Below, in pieces: positions 44,815 to 52,768 of a stretch of DNA of 64,000 bases. The notes under the pieces are model-generated. The model did no database searches and was not told the origin of the DNA. It was given only the letters and a program-made list of their open reading frames with translations. The stretch covers positions 3,022,001 through 3,086,000 of the forward strand of contig NZ_CP015039.1 of the NCBI RefSeq assembly GCF_002079305.1, given 5' to 3'. Both the position numbers and the translations under genes were made by a program. The stretch comes from Rhodovulum sp. P5. GTDB taxonomy: Bacteria > Pseudomonadota > Alphaproteobacteria > Rhodobacterales > Rhodobacteraceae. The stretch's first letter is position 1, and each line of letters starts with the position of its first letter.

Positions 44815-46164
44815 ATGGAAACCGATCCGATACCGATCATGCAGGAGCTGCAGGCGCTGGCCGACCAGGCCCGTATCTTCCTGCTCAGCCTGACCCGGCC
44901 GGGCTGGCGTCTGTACCAGGTCGGCATCCTGCTTTCGCTGGCGGTGTTTGCGCATCTTGCCACCATGGCGCTTCGCGGCCGCGTCCACGACTGGCTGCGC
45001 CGGCGGGAGGGCTGGCGGGTCTGGCAACTGCGGATGTCGCTTATCCTGCTGCGGCGGCTGCGCCTGATTACGTTCATCGCGCTCATCTGGCCGCTGATCT
45101 GGATCATGCGAGAGGTCACCTGGCCTTCGCGGACCTACCTTCTGGGTATCGCCGCAACGCTTGCCAGTGCTTGGTTGCTGGTCGGGCTGGCCGCCCGCCT
45201 GGTGCATAACCCATCGCTCCGCCGCGTCGTGACCTGGGGGCTTTGGGTTTATGCCACGTTCTATGTCCTGAACCTGACCGAATGGGCGGCATCGATTCTG
45301 GACGATGTCGCGGTGACCTTCGGCTCGTTCCGCCTGACGGCGCTGATGCTGCTCAAGGCGGCCGTGCTGACAGCCCTGCTGTTTACCGGCGCCCGGTTCG
45401 TCGCCCGAATCTCTGCCGCGCGCATCCGGGCGGACGAGGATATCTCGCCCTCGATGCGGGTGCTGATCGTCAAGGTGTTGCAGGTCGGCCTGTATGGCGC
45501 GGCGGTCTTTGTCGGGCTCAAGGCCGTGGGCTTCGACCTGACCGGCCTTGCGGTTCTATCCGGCGCCGTCGGGGTCGGGCTGGGCTTTGGCCTGCAAAAG
45601 GTCGTGTCCAACCTCGTCTCGGGCGTGATCATCCTGCTCGACAAGTCGATCAAGCCGGGTGACGTGATCTCTCTGGGGGACACCTTCGGCTGGATCAGCC
45701 AGCTTGGCGCCCGATACGTCTCTGTCGTAACACGCGACGGGAAGGAGTTCCTGATCCCCAACGAGGATCTCATCACCAGTCAGGTTGTGAACTGGTCCCA
45801 TTCCAACGAATTCGTGCGGCTGGATATCTTCTTCGGTACGTCCTACGCGGATGATCCACACAAGGTGCGCGCCATCGCGGTGGAGGCCGCAAAGGGCGTC
45901 AACCGGGTTCTGCACTCGACACCGCCGGTCTGTCATATCGTGGGCTTCGGCGACAGTTCGGTCGACTATATCCTGCGCTTCTGGATCGGCGATCCGACCC
46001 AGGGCCTGACCAATGTCCGGGGCAATGTCTATCTGGCCCTTTGGGATGCCTTCCAGACGAACGACATCTCGATTCCCTTCCCTCAACGAGAGGTCAAGCT
46101 GCTGCCTGGCAGTCGGGTCGAGCGGGCAGGGCCCCCCGACCCGGGGGACGGTTCGGCGACCTGA
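44815..46164 (+). CDS. Small-conductance mechanosensitive channel (MscS family)
   Basis: The 449-residue inner-membrane protein has about five to six N-terminal helices, the pore-lining helix with GLAVLSGAVGVGLGFGLQKV followed by VSNLVSGVIIL, and the cytoplasmic beta domain (GDVISLGDTFGWISQLGARY and IPNEDLITSQVVNWSHSN). It ends with a short polar tail. ATG 44815 gives a sensible N-terminus; the frame is open back to 44629 without coding signs. Members open under membrane tension to release solutes during osmotic downshock. Compared with 286-residue MscS it has an extended N-terminal membrane part, as in MscM-like members. Confidence 0.92.
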   Translation: METDPIPIMQELQALADQARIFLLSLTRPGWRLYQVGILLSLAVFAHLATMALRGRVHDWLRRREGWRVWQLRMSLILLRRLRLITFIALIWPLIWIMREVTWPSRTYLLGIAATLASAWLLVGLAARLVHNPSLRRVVTWGLWVYATFYVLNLTEWAASILDDVAVTFGSFRLTALMLLKAAVLTALLFTGARFVARISAARIRADEDISPSMRVLIVKVLQVGLYGAAVFVGLKAVGFDLTGLAVLSGAVGVGLGFGLQKVVSNLVSGVIILLDKSIKPGDVISLGDTFGWISQLGARYVSVVTRDGKEFLIPNEDLITSQVVNWSHSNEFVRLDIFFGTSYADDPHKVRAIAVEAAKGVNRVLHSTPPVCHIVGFGDSSVDYILRFWIGDPTQGLTNVRGNVYLALWDAFQTNDISIPFPQREVKLLPGSRVERAGPPDPGDGSAT

Positions 46165-46185
46165 TGCCGCCCTTTTCGGCAAAGA

Positions 46186-46214
46186 TTGAGATTTTAACTT
46201 TCAAATGCTAGATT
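46186..46214 (+). promoter_or_regulatory. Candidate sigma-70 promoter for rsfS-rlmH
   Basis: TTGAGA (46186-46191) and TAGATT (46209-46214) are separated by 17 bases within an unusually AT-rich patch (ATTTTAACTTTCAAATG). It lies about 107 bases before rsfS, giving a leader of about 100 bases. Confidence 0.55.
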
Positions 46215-46320
46215 GTTGTCATGCCCAGCGTCGGGGCAAGGGCGGCGCGCAAAGCAGGAGGACAATGTCCTGTCTCACTATGCTGATGCGGCCCCGGGGC
46301 GGGCCGCGGCGAACGCAGCC

Positions 46321-46686
46321 ATGACCGGGCTGATGCCTGATGTGTCGAGCGAAGAGCTTCTGGAACACATCCTTCACTCCATCTCCGAGGACAAGGCCGA
46401 AGACATCGTGACCATCGACCTGCGCGGCAAGTCGAGCATGGCCGACTATATGGTCATCTGCTCGGGGCGGTCGACCCGGCAGGTGTCCGCGATCTCGGAC
46501 AAGCTGAAGGACCGGCTGAAGGAGGATCTCGGACGGTCCTCCAAGCTGGAAGGCAAGGATCAGGGGGATTGGGTTCTGATCGACACCGGCGACGTGATCG
46601 TCCATGTCTTCCGCCCCGAGGTGCGCGCCTTCTACCAGCTTGAGAAGATGTGGCTGCCCGTGGGCATGCCGGCCCCACAGGCCTGA
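46321..46686 (+). CDS. rsfS: Ribosomal silencing factor RsfS
   Basis: The 121-residue protein (Iojap family) binds ribosomal protein L14 and stops subunit joining during starvation. Conserved segments are DKAEDIVTIDLRGKSSMADYMVICSGRS and WVLIDTGDVIVHVFRPEVRAFYQLEKMW (cited for location). The family N-terminus suggests ATG 46321 or 46333; the frame is open to 46213 but the extra residues look non-conserved. The rlmH start directly follows its stop, so the two are co-translated, the standard arrangement in alphaproteobacteria. Confidence 0.95.
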   Translation: MTGLMPDVSSEELLEHILHSISEDKAEDIVTIDLRGKSSMADYMVICSGRSTRQVSAISDKLKDRLKEDLGRSSKLEGKDQGDWVLIDTGDVIVHVFRPEVRAFYQLEKMWLPVGMPAPQA

Positions 46687-47157
46687 ATGCGGGTTCATGT
46701 CTGCGCGGTGGGCCGCCTTCGGGCGGGCCCTGAACGCGAGTTGATCGACGACTATGCCACCCGGTTCGACCGGGCAGGGCGTGGTCTTGGTCTTGGGCCG
46801 CTGCACTTCACCGCAGTCGAGGATCGCAAGGGCGGCGGACAGGCCGAGGAGGCGCGGCTCTTGTCGCGCGCCTTGCCAGAGGGGGCGGTTCTTTGCGCGC
46901 TGGATGAGCGAGGCAAGACGGTCACCTCTCCGGCTTTCGCGGACATGCTTGGCCGTTGGCGGGACGAGGGACGCTCTGACGCGGTGTTCGTGATCGGCGG
47001 GGCGGACGGGCTTTTGCCAGACCTGCGCGCGCGTGCCGATACCATCCTGTCCTTCGGCAAGATGGTCTGGCCGCACATGCTGGCCCGCGTCATGCTGACC
47101 GAGCAGTTGTACCGCGCCGCCTCCATCCTAGCCGGGGCGCCTTACCACCGCGCCTGA
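46687..47157 (+). CDS. rlmH: 23S rRNA pseudouridine-1915 N3-methyltransferase RlmH
   Basis: The 156-residue SPOUT-class enzyme methylates pseudouridine 1915 in helix 69 of 23S rRNA. The knotted C-terminal SAM site is clear: FVIGGADGLLPDLRA, LSFGKMVWPHMLARVMLTEQLYRAASI and the terminal PYHR. Its ATG at 46687 follows the rsfS stop with no gap. Size and end match the family (about 155 residues). A GC-rich hairpin (GCGCCCG/CGGGCGC, 47181-47199) follows and may end the transcript. Confidence 0.97.
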   Translation: MRVHVCAVGRLRAGPERELIDDYATRFDRAGRGLGLGPLHFTAVEDRKGGGQAEEARLLSRALPEGAVLCALDERGKTVTSPAFADMLGRWRDEGRSDAVFVIGGADGLLPDLRARADTILSFGKMVWPHMLARVMLTEQLYRAASILAGAPYHRA

Positions 47158-47303
47158 GCCGTTTTTTGTCCTCAAGCGCAGCGCCCGGGAAACGGGCGCA
47201 TGCCTGTGATCTGTTGGCCCGCATGGCGGCCTTCGTCGCGCGAACGGTTGTCCCGCGGGCAGAGCCCGCCTAGAAGGGCACCGACATCGAAGGACACTCC
47301 CGC

Positions 47304-48824
47304 ATGACCACACCTAAACCCGTTGTTCTGTGCATTCTTGACGGCTGGGGCGTCGGTCCCACCCATGACGACAACGCCCCCCTTCTGGCGGAAACGCCCA
47401 ATTTCGACCGGCTGATGGCGACCTGTCCCCATGCGACGCTGACCACCCACGGCCCCGATGCGGGGCTGCCCACGGGGCAGATGGGCAATTCAGAGGTCGG
47501 CCATACCAATATCGGCGCAGGCCGTGTGGTGGCGATGGATCTGGGGCAGATCGACCTTGCCATCGAGGATGGCAGCTTTTTCCAGAACGCCGCGCTGAAG
47601 GATTTCATCGCGCGGGTGAAGGCTGCGGGCGGAACGGCGCATCTGATGGGGTTGGTGTCCGACGGGGGCGTGCACGGGCACATCACCCATATCCTTGCCG
47701 CCGCCCGCACGATTGCCGAGGCGGGCGTTCCGGTTGCCATCCATGCACTGACCGACGGTCGCGACGTGGCCCCGAAATCCGCCGACCGGTTCATTGCCGA
47801 GTTGCAGGACGGGCTGCCCGAGGGCGCCCATATCGCCAGTGTAATCGGCCGCTATTACGCGATGGACCGCGACAACCGGTGGGAGCGGGTGAAACTGGCC
47901 TATCACGCGATGGCCAGCGGTCTGGGTGAGGAGGCTGCAACGCCGGTCGAGGCCGTCACCGCGGCCTATGCGCGGGGCGAGACCGACGAATTCATCGAAC
48001 CGACCGTCATTGGCGACGCGCCGGGCATCAGGGATGGTGACGGGCTGTTTTGTCTGAACTTCCGGGCCGATCGGGCGCGGGAAATCCTGCGCGCCTTCGC
48101 CCAGACCGATTTCGATGCGTTCGACACCGGCAAGCGCCCCGACCTTTCGGCGATCCTTGGCATGGTCGAGTATTCGACCGACCACAACCAGTGGATGACG
48201 ACGGTCTTTCCTAAGCGGAAGATCGTCAACACGCTGGGCGAGTGGGTCGCCAAACAGGGGCTGCGTCAGTTCCGTCTGGCCGAGACCGAGAAATACCCCC
48301 ATGTCACCTTCTTCCTGAACGGCGGCAAGGAGGAACCGGAAGAGGGAGAGGACCGCTTCATGCCGCCCTCGCCCAAGGTCGCAACATACGATTTGCAGCC
48401 CGAGATGAGCGCGTCGCAAGTGGCCGACAAGCTGGTGGAGGTGATCGGCGCGGGCTACGATTTGATCGTGGTGAACTTCGCGAACCCCGACATGGTGGGC
48501 CATACCGGCGTGGTGGAAGCCGCGGTCAAAGCCTGCGAAGCGGTCGACCAGGGGCTTGGCCGCGCGCTGGAGGCGTTGGAGGCGGCCGGCGGCGCAATGA
48601 TCGTCACCGCCGATCACGGCAACTGCGAAACCATGGTCGATCCGGCGACCGGCGGCCCCCATACCGCCCACACGCTGAACCCGGTGCCGGTAATCCTTGT
48701 CGGCGGCCCGGAAGGCGCGCGGTTGCATGACGGTCGGCTGGCCGATCTGGCGCCGACGCTGCTGCAACTGATGGACCTGCCCCAACCGCCGGAGATGACC
48801 GGCCAATCCCTGATCGACGGTTGA
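47304..48824 (+). CDS. gpmI: 2,3-bisphosphoglycerate-independent phosphoglycerate mutase
   Basis: The 506-residue alkaline-phosphatase-superfamily enzyme interconverts 3- and 2-phosphoglycerate using two Mn ions. It shows VVLCILDGWGVGP (first metal Asp), the phospho-Ser region MGNSEVGHTNIGAGRVV, the phosphotransfer domain with VAIHALTDGRDV and CLNFRADRAREI, and NFANPDMVGHTGVVEAA and VTADHGNCETM near the end. Length is that of the family. The stop overlaps the TTG start of the EnvC-like gene (TTGA), so glycolysis and cell-wall genes are co-translated, a synteny shared in Rhodobacterales. Confidence 0.98.
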   Translation: MTTPKPVVLCILDGWGVGPTHDDNAPLLAETPNFDRLMATCPHATLTTHGPDAGLPTGQMGNSEVGHTNIGAGRVVAMDLGQIDLAIEDGSFFQNAALKDFIARVKAAGGTAHLMGLVSDGGVHGHITHILAAARTIAEAGVPVAIHALTDGRDVAPKSADRFIAELQDGLPEGAHIASVIGRYYAMDRDNRWERVKLAYHAMASGLGEEAATPVEAVTAAYARGETDEFIEPTVIGDAPGIRDGDGLFCLNFRADRAREILRAFAQTDFDAFDTGKRPDLSAILGMVEYSTDHNQWMTTVFPKRKIVNTLGEWVAKQGLRQFRLAETEKYPHVTFFLNGGKEEPEEGEDRFMPPSPKVATYDLQPEMSASQVADKLVEVIGAGYDLIVVNFANPDMVGHTGVVEAAVKACEAVDQGLGRALEALEAAGGAMIVTADHGNCETMVDPATGGPHTAHTLNPVPVILVGGPEGARLHDGRLADLAPTLLQLMDLPQPPEMTGQSLIDG

Positions 48825-49963
48825 GACGCGCGCGCGGCCCCCTGCTTGCCCTGATCCTTGCCGGTGCCACAGGCGTGGCTCTGGCCCAGCCCGGCCCGGC
48901 CGAGACGGCCCGCGCCGCGGCCGAGGCGATGCGGGCGGCCAGCCGCGTGCTTGAGGGGGCCGAGACCCGGCAGGACCGCGTGGCCGCCCTGACCGAAACC
49001 GTTCAGGCCTATGAGGCCGGTCTGGCCGCATTGCGCGCCGGGCTGCGGAGCACTGCGATCCGGGAACGTGCGCTCCGCCTCGATCTTGAAGGGCGGCAGG
49101 CGGACATCTCTCGCCTTCTGGCCATTCTGGGATCGATGCAGCGGGCGCCCGAGGCGCAGATATTGTTGCATCCGCAAGGGCCCGTTGCGGCGGCCCGCGC
49201 CGGGATGTTGCTGGGCCATGTCACGCCCGTGCTGCAAGCGGAGGCCGAGGCGCTGCGCGGTGAACTGGAAGAAATCGCCCTTATGCGCGCGCTGCAAGAA
49301 AGCGCGGAAGCGGCCCTTGCCGACGGGTTGGCCGAGGTTCAGACTGCCCGCACCGCGCTGTCCCAGGCGATATCGGAGCGGCGCGATCTGCCCCGGCGGT
49401 TCACGGCGGATGCCGCGCGCATGCAGGTGCTGCTGCTTGACAGTGAAACATTGGATGCCTTCGCCGTGGGGTTGACGCGTCTGGCCGAAGACACGGCGCC
49501 GGATGCCGCGCCGGCAGGCTTTGCCTCTCTCAAGGGGCGCCTGCCCCTGCCGGCGGATGCCACCGTCTTGCGTGGGTTCGATCAGCCCGACGCCGCCGGC
49601 ATTCGCCGCCCGGGGCTGGTTCTGGCCACGCGACCCCTTGCCCTTGTCACAGCGCCGGTTACGGCGACCATACGCTATCGTGGCCCGCTGCTCGACTACG
49701 GGAATGTGATGATTCTGGAGCCGGCCGAAGGCTATCTGCTGGTACTCGCCGGTCTGGCACAGGTCTATGGTGCCGAGGGTGAGGTTCTGCCCGCAGGTCA
49801 TCCGGTGGGGCTGATGGGAGGCGAGGACCCGACGACGGCCGCGTTTCCGGCAACCACGACAGAAGGTGGTGGCGATTTGCGAACGGAAACGCTTTATATG
49901 GAGCTGAGAGAGGGCGGACGCCCCGTGGACCCGGCCCCGTGGTTCGCGCAAAAGGAGAATTGA
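48821..49963 (+). CDS. EnvC-like murein hydrolase activator
   Basis: The 380-residue periplasmic protein has a signal peptide (PLLALILAGATGVALA-Q), a long coiled coil (about residues 20-230) and a C-terminal LytM-like domain with VLRGFDQPDAAGIRRPGLVLATRP and GPLLDYGNVMILEPAEGYLLVLAGL. The zinc ligands of active LytM peptidases (HxxxD and HxH) are not visible, as in EnvC, so it should activate an amidase rather than cut itself. It begins with TTG at 48821 on the gpmI stop and is followed after 7 bases by ctpA, a standard pairing for envelope remodelling during division. Confidence 0.88.
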   Translation: MRRARGPLLALILAGATGVALAQPGPAETARAAAEAMRAASRVLEGAETRQDRVAALTETVQAYEAGLAALRAGLRSTAIRERALRLDLEGRQADISRLLAILGSMQRAPEAQILLHPQGPVAAARAGMLLGHVTPVLQAEAEALRGELEEIALMRALQESAEAALADGLAEVQTARTALSQAISERRDLPRRFTADAARMQVLLLDSETLDAFAVGLTRLAEDTAPDAAPAGFASLKGRLPLPADATVLRGFDQPDAAGIRRPGLVLATRPLALVTAPVTATIRYRGPLLDYGNVMILEPAEGYLLVLAGLAQVYGAEGEVLPAGHPVGLMGGEDPTTAAFPATTTEGGGDLRTETLYMELREGGRPVDPAPWFAQKEN

Positions 49964-49970
49964 GGACGCC

Positions 49971-51311
49971 ATGAAGAAATTCGCGATGGCCGCACTGGGC
50001 GGCACCCTTGCAGGCGCCGTCCTTGCCACGCAGGTTGCAGGTCCGCTGATCGCGCAGGAAACGAGTCGCAAGAGCTCGGTCTACGAACAACTCGACCTGT
50101 TCGGCGACGTGTTCGAACGCATCCGTGCCCAGTATGTCGAAGAGGTCGACGAGGGCGAACTGATCGAGGCCGCGATCAACGGCATGCTCACCTCGCTCGA
50201 CCCGCATTCCAGCTATCTGCCGCCGCAGGATTTCGACGACATGCAGGTGCAGACCCGGGGCGAGTTCGGCGGCTTGGGCATCGAGGTCACGCAGGAGGAG
50301 GGCTTCGTCAAGGTCGTGTCGCCCATCGACGATACCCCCGCGGACGAGGCCGGGATCGAGGCGGGCGACTTCATCACCCATGTCGACGGTGAAAGCGTGC
50401 TGGGCCTGACGCTGGACGAAGCCGTGGATCTGATGCGCGGCCCGGTGGGCAGCGAGATCGTCATCACCGTGGTGCGCGAGGGTGTGGACGAACCCTTCGA
50501 CGTCACGATCATCCGCGACACGATCAAGCTGACCGCGGTCCGGTCGCGTATCGTGGGCGATACCGTGGTTCTGCGGGTCAGCAGCTTCACCGACCAGACC
50601 TACCCAAACCTGATCGAACAGTGGAAGAAGTCGGTCGAGGAACTGGGCGGCATGGACAATGTCAACGGCACCGTGCTTGACCTGCGCAACAACCCCGGCG
50701 GGCTGTTGCCGCAGGCGATCAAGGTCTCCGATGCCTTCCTTGATGCTGGTGAAATCGTGTCGACCCGCGGTCGCAACCCGCAGGACAGCGACCGGTACAA
50801 CGCCACCAAGGGCGATATTTCCGAAGGCAAGCCGCTGGTCGTGCTGATCAATGGGGGGTCTGCCTCGGCCTCTGAAATCGTGGCCGGCGCGCTGAAAGAT
50901 CATCGCCGCGCCATCGTCGTGGGCACCAAGAGCTTCGGCAAAGGCTCGGTGCAGACGGTGATGCCGCTGAAGGGTGACGGTGCGATGCGCCTGACCACCG
51001 CGCGCTATTACACGCCGTCCGGCCGGTCGATTCAGGCGCTGGGCGTCGCCCCCGACATCGTCGTCGCCCAACCGCCCCGCCGCCCCGAGGCCGAGGGCGA
51101 GGACGAAACGCAAAGCGCGGCACGCCGTACCCGGTCCGAGGCCGATCTTCGCGGTGCGCTGAACAACGACAGCATGACCGAGGACGAGCGCAAGCAGGCC
51201 GAGGAAGAACTGAAGAAGGCAGAGGATGCCGCGAAGCTGCGCGAGGAGGATTATCAACTCGCCTATGCGATCGACATCCTCAAGGGCTTCGCGGCCCTCG
51301 ACCCGCAGTAA
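49971..51311 (+). CDS. ctpA: C-terminal processing peptidase (S41 family)
   Basis: The 446-residue exported serine protease has a signal/anchor N-terminus (KFAMAALGGTLAGAVLATQVA), a PDZ domain (about 85-170: GGLGIEVTQEEGFVKVVSPIDDTPA), and the S41 catalytic Ser299 in GGSASASE and Lys324 in SFGKGS. The 25-residue Ser-Lys spacing is that of known CtpA/Prc enzymes. A charged Glu/Lys-rich helix (residues 390-425) precedes the end. It trims or degrades periplasmic proteins, often endopeptidases of peptidoglycan, and here directly follows an EnvC-like activator. Confidence 0.96.
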   Translation: MKKFAMAALGGTLAGAVLATQVAGPLIAQETSRKSSVYEQLDLFGDVFERIRAQYVEEVDEGELIEAAINGMLTSLDPHSSYLPPQDFDDMQVQTRGEFGGLGIEVTQEEGFVKVVSPIDDTPADEAGIEAGDFITHVDGESVLGLTLDEAVDLMRGPVGSEIVITVVREGVDEPFDVTIIRDTIKLTAVRSRIVGDTVVLRVSSFTDQTYPNLIEQWKKSVEELGGMDNVNGTVLDLRNNPGGLLPQAIKVSDAFLDAGEIVSTRGRNPQDSDRYNATKGDISEGKPLVVLINGGSASASEIVAGALKDHRRAIVVGTKSFGKGSVQTVMPLKGDGAMRLTTARYYTPSGRSIQALGVAPDIVVAQPPRRPEAEGEDETQSAARRTRSEADLRGALNNDSMTEDERKQAEEELKKAEDAAKLREEDYQLAYAIDILKGFAALDPQ

Positions 51312-51325
51312 TCGGTTGAAGGGAC

Positions 51326-51347
51326 GGGGCCGGTGTTGGCCGGCCCC
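51326..51347. terminator. GC-rich hairpin between ctpA and rppH
   Basis: A perfect 8-bp stem GGGGCCGG / CCGGCCCC with a 6-base loop starts 15 bases after the ctpA stop and ends 9 bases before the rppH start. Without a T-run it is more likely an mRNA-processing or attenuation element that could also hamper rppH initiation. Confidence 0.45.
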
Positions 51348-51356
51348 GAAACGGTC

Positions 51357-51842
51357 ATGACCCCAGACAAAATCTCGAAACTCCCCTATCGTCCCAATGT
51401 CGGCGTCATGCTGATGAATGCCGAGGGGAAGATCTTCGTCGGTCAGCGCCAGGACTGGGACGAACCCGCCTGGCAGATGCCTCAGGGCGGGATCGATGAC
51501 GGCGAAGACGCAGAGACCGCGGCCTTGCGGGAACTTGAGGAAGAGACCGGTGTTTCGCCCGATCTGGTGGAGATTATCGGCCGCACCCCGGATTGGGTCT
51601 ATTACGACCTGCCGCCAGAGCTTCAGGGCAAGATCTGGAAGGGCAAGTATCGCGGTCAGAAGCAGCTTTGGTTCCTGATGCGGTTCCTCGGCTCCGACGA
51701 CCAGATCAACATCGAGACCGACCATCCCGAATTCTCTGAATGGGCATGGCTGGACCCGTCGCATCTGGTGCAAGGCATCGTGCCCTTCAAGCGCGCGGTT
51801 TACGAACAGGTGGTGGAAATCTTCTCGCCCCACTTCTCGTGA
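51357..51842 (+). CDS. rppH: RNA pyrophosphohydrolase (Nudix)
   Basis: The 161-residue enzyme removes pyrophosphate (or NAD-type caps) from mRNA 5-prime ends to start decay. It has the Nudix box G-x5-E-x7-R-E-L-x-E-E-T-G as [22 protein letters not shown], preceded by [10 protein letters not shown], and the family [10 protein letters not shown] and [10 protein letters not shown]. The family N-terminus ([11 protein letters not shown]) supports ATG 51357 over the opening at 51333. It completes the conserved gpmI-envC-ctpA-rppH string. A methyltransferase gene follows after 67 bases. Confidence 0.96.
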   Translation: MTPDKISKLPYRPNVGVMLMNAEGKIFVGQRQDWDEPAWQMPQGGIDDGEDAETAALRELEEETGVSPDLVEIIGRTPDWVYYDLPPELQGKIWKGKYRGQKQLWFLMRFLGSDDQINIETDHPEFSEWAWLDPSHLVQGIVPFKRAVYEQVVEIFSPHFS

Positions 51843-51909
51843 CGGCATCGCTTGCCCACAGTTTTGAAATGGCGCATTGAACCCGAAACCGCGAGGGAGC
51901 GAGGGTAAG

Positions 51910-52764
51910 ATGGGCGAAAAACTGGACACCCGCGCAATTGGTCTTGATGTGGGCCTGTCCTTCATCCGCTGGCTGACCGGGGCGGAAAATCTGCATTACG
52001 GGCTTTGGACCGGGTTGGAGGCGCGGGCCGAGAATCTGGGCCGGGCACAGGCGGCCTATACCGAGAAGTTGTTCACCTATCTGCCGGAAGGGCGGCTCCG
52101 CATCCTTGATGTCGGCGGCGGTGCAGGGGTGACGGCGGGCAAGCTGACGGCGCTGGGCCATGAGGTCGACATCGTCGTGCCAAGCGCCTTTCTGGCGGGC
52201 CGCTGCCGGGAGAATGCGCCGGAGGCCCGCGTTCATCAGATGCGGTTGCAGGAGTTCCGGTCAGAGCCGCGCTTCGACCTGATCCTGTTTTCCGAAAGCT
52301 TCCAGTACATCCCCCGCAGCGAGGTCTTCGACAAGGCGCTGTCGCTTCTGGCCCCGGATGGGGACATCCTGATTGCGGACTGCTTCCGGTCGGACGACTT
52401 CCAGCGTGGTACGGGCCCGCGCGCATCGGGCGGTGGGCATCCGATCTCGGACATCCGCTCGCTGATCCCGCAAAAGGGACTGACCGTCATTGCCGAGGAA
52501 GACATCACCGAGGCGGTGGCCCCGTCCATCGATCTGGAACAGGCGCTGTTCAACGTCTTTGGGCATGGCATCGCGCGTATCGACGCGGAACTCCGACAAA
52601 AGCGGGCGCGAAGCCGGTGGCTGATCGCGCGCGCCCTGAACCTGATTGCGGGTCGTGATAAGCTGGGCAGCCTTTCCGCACGCCTGACAGGGCAGGAGCG
52701 GAACGCGGCGCAGTTCCGCCGCGATAACCGCTACATGATATTCCGCATGCGCCGGGCTGGCTGA
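51910..52764 (+). CDS. SAM-dependent methyltransferase, unassigned substrate
   Basis: The 284-residue protein has a class I methyltransferase fold: LRILDVGGGAGVTAGKLTALG (motif I at about residue 63), EVDIVVPSAFLAGRC, FDLILFSESFQYI and LLAPDGDILIADCFRS. The N-terminal helix with ENLHYGLWTGL resembles lipid or cyclopropane-type and sterol methyltransferase leaders. GGGAGCGAGGG precedes ATG 51910. The tail after 225 is basic. It converges with the M3 peptidase gene, leaving 4 bases. Its substrate is unknown; a small molecule or lipid acceptor seems likelier than DNA or RNA. Confidence 0.82.
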   Translation: MGEKLDTRAIGLDVGLSFIRWLTGAENLHYGLWTGLEARAENLGRAQAAYTEKLFTYLPEGRLRILDVGGGAGVTAGKLTALGHEVDIVVPSAFLAGRCRENAPEARVHQMRLQEFRSEPRFDLILFSESFQYIPRSEVFDKALSLLAPDGDILIADCFRSDDFQRGTGPRASGGGHPISDIRSLIPQKGLTVIAEEDITEAVAPSIDLEQALFNVFGHGIARIDAELRQKRARSRWLIARALNLIAGRDKLGSLSARLTGQERNAAQFRRDNRYMIFRMRRAG

Positions 52765-52768
52765 CCGG

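Noticed and set aside
47181..47199. Intrinsic terminator after rlmH
   Set aside because: The 7-bp stem is good but the T-run lies before rather than after it on the plus strand; mentioned only as a possible transcript end.
49659..51965. Long minus-strand open frame across ctpA and rppH
   Set aside because: Both sense genes have intact catalytic motifs; the antisense frame has none.
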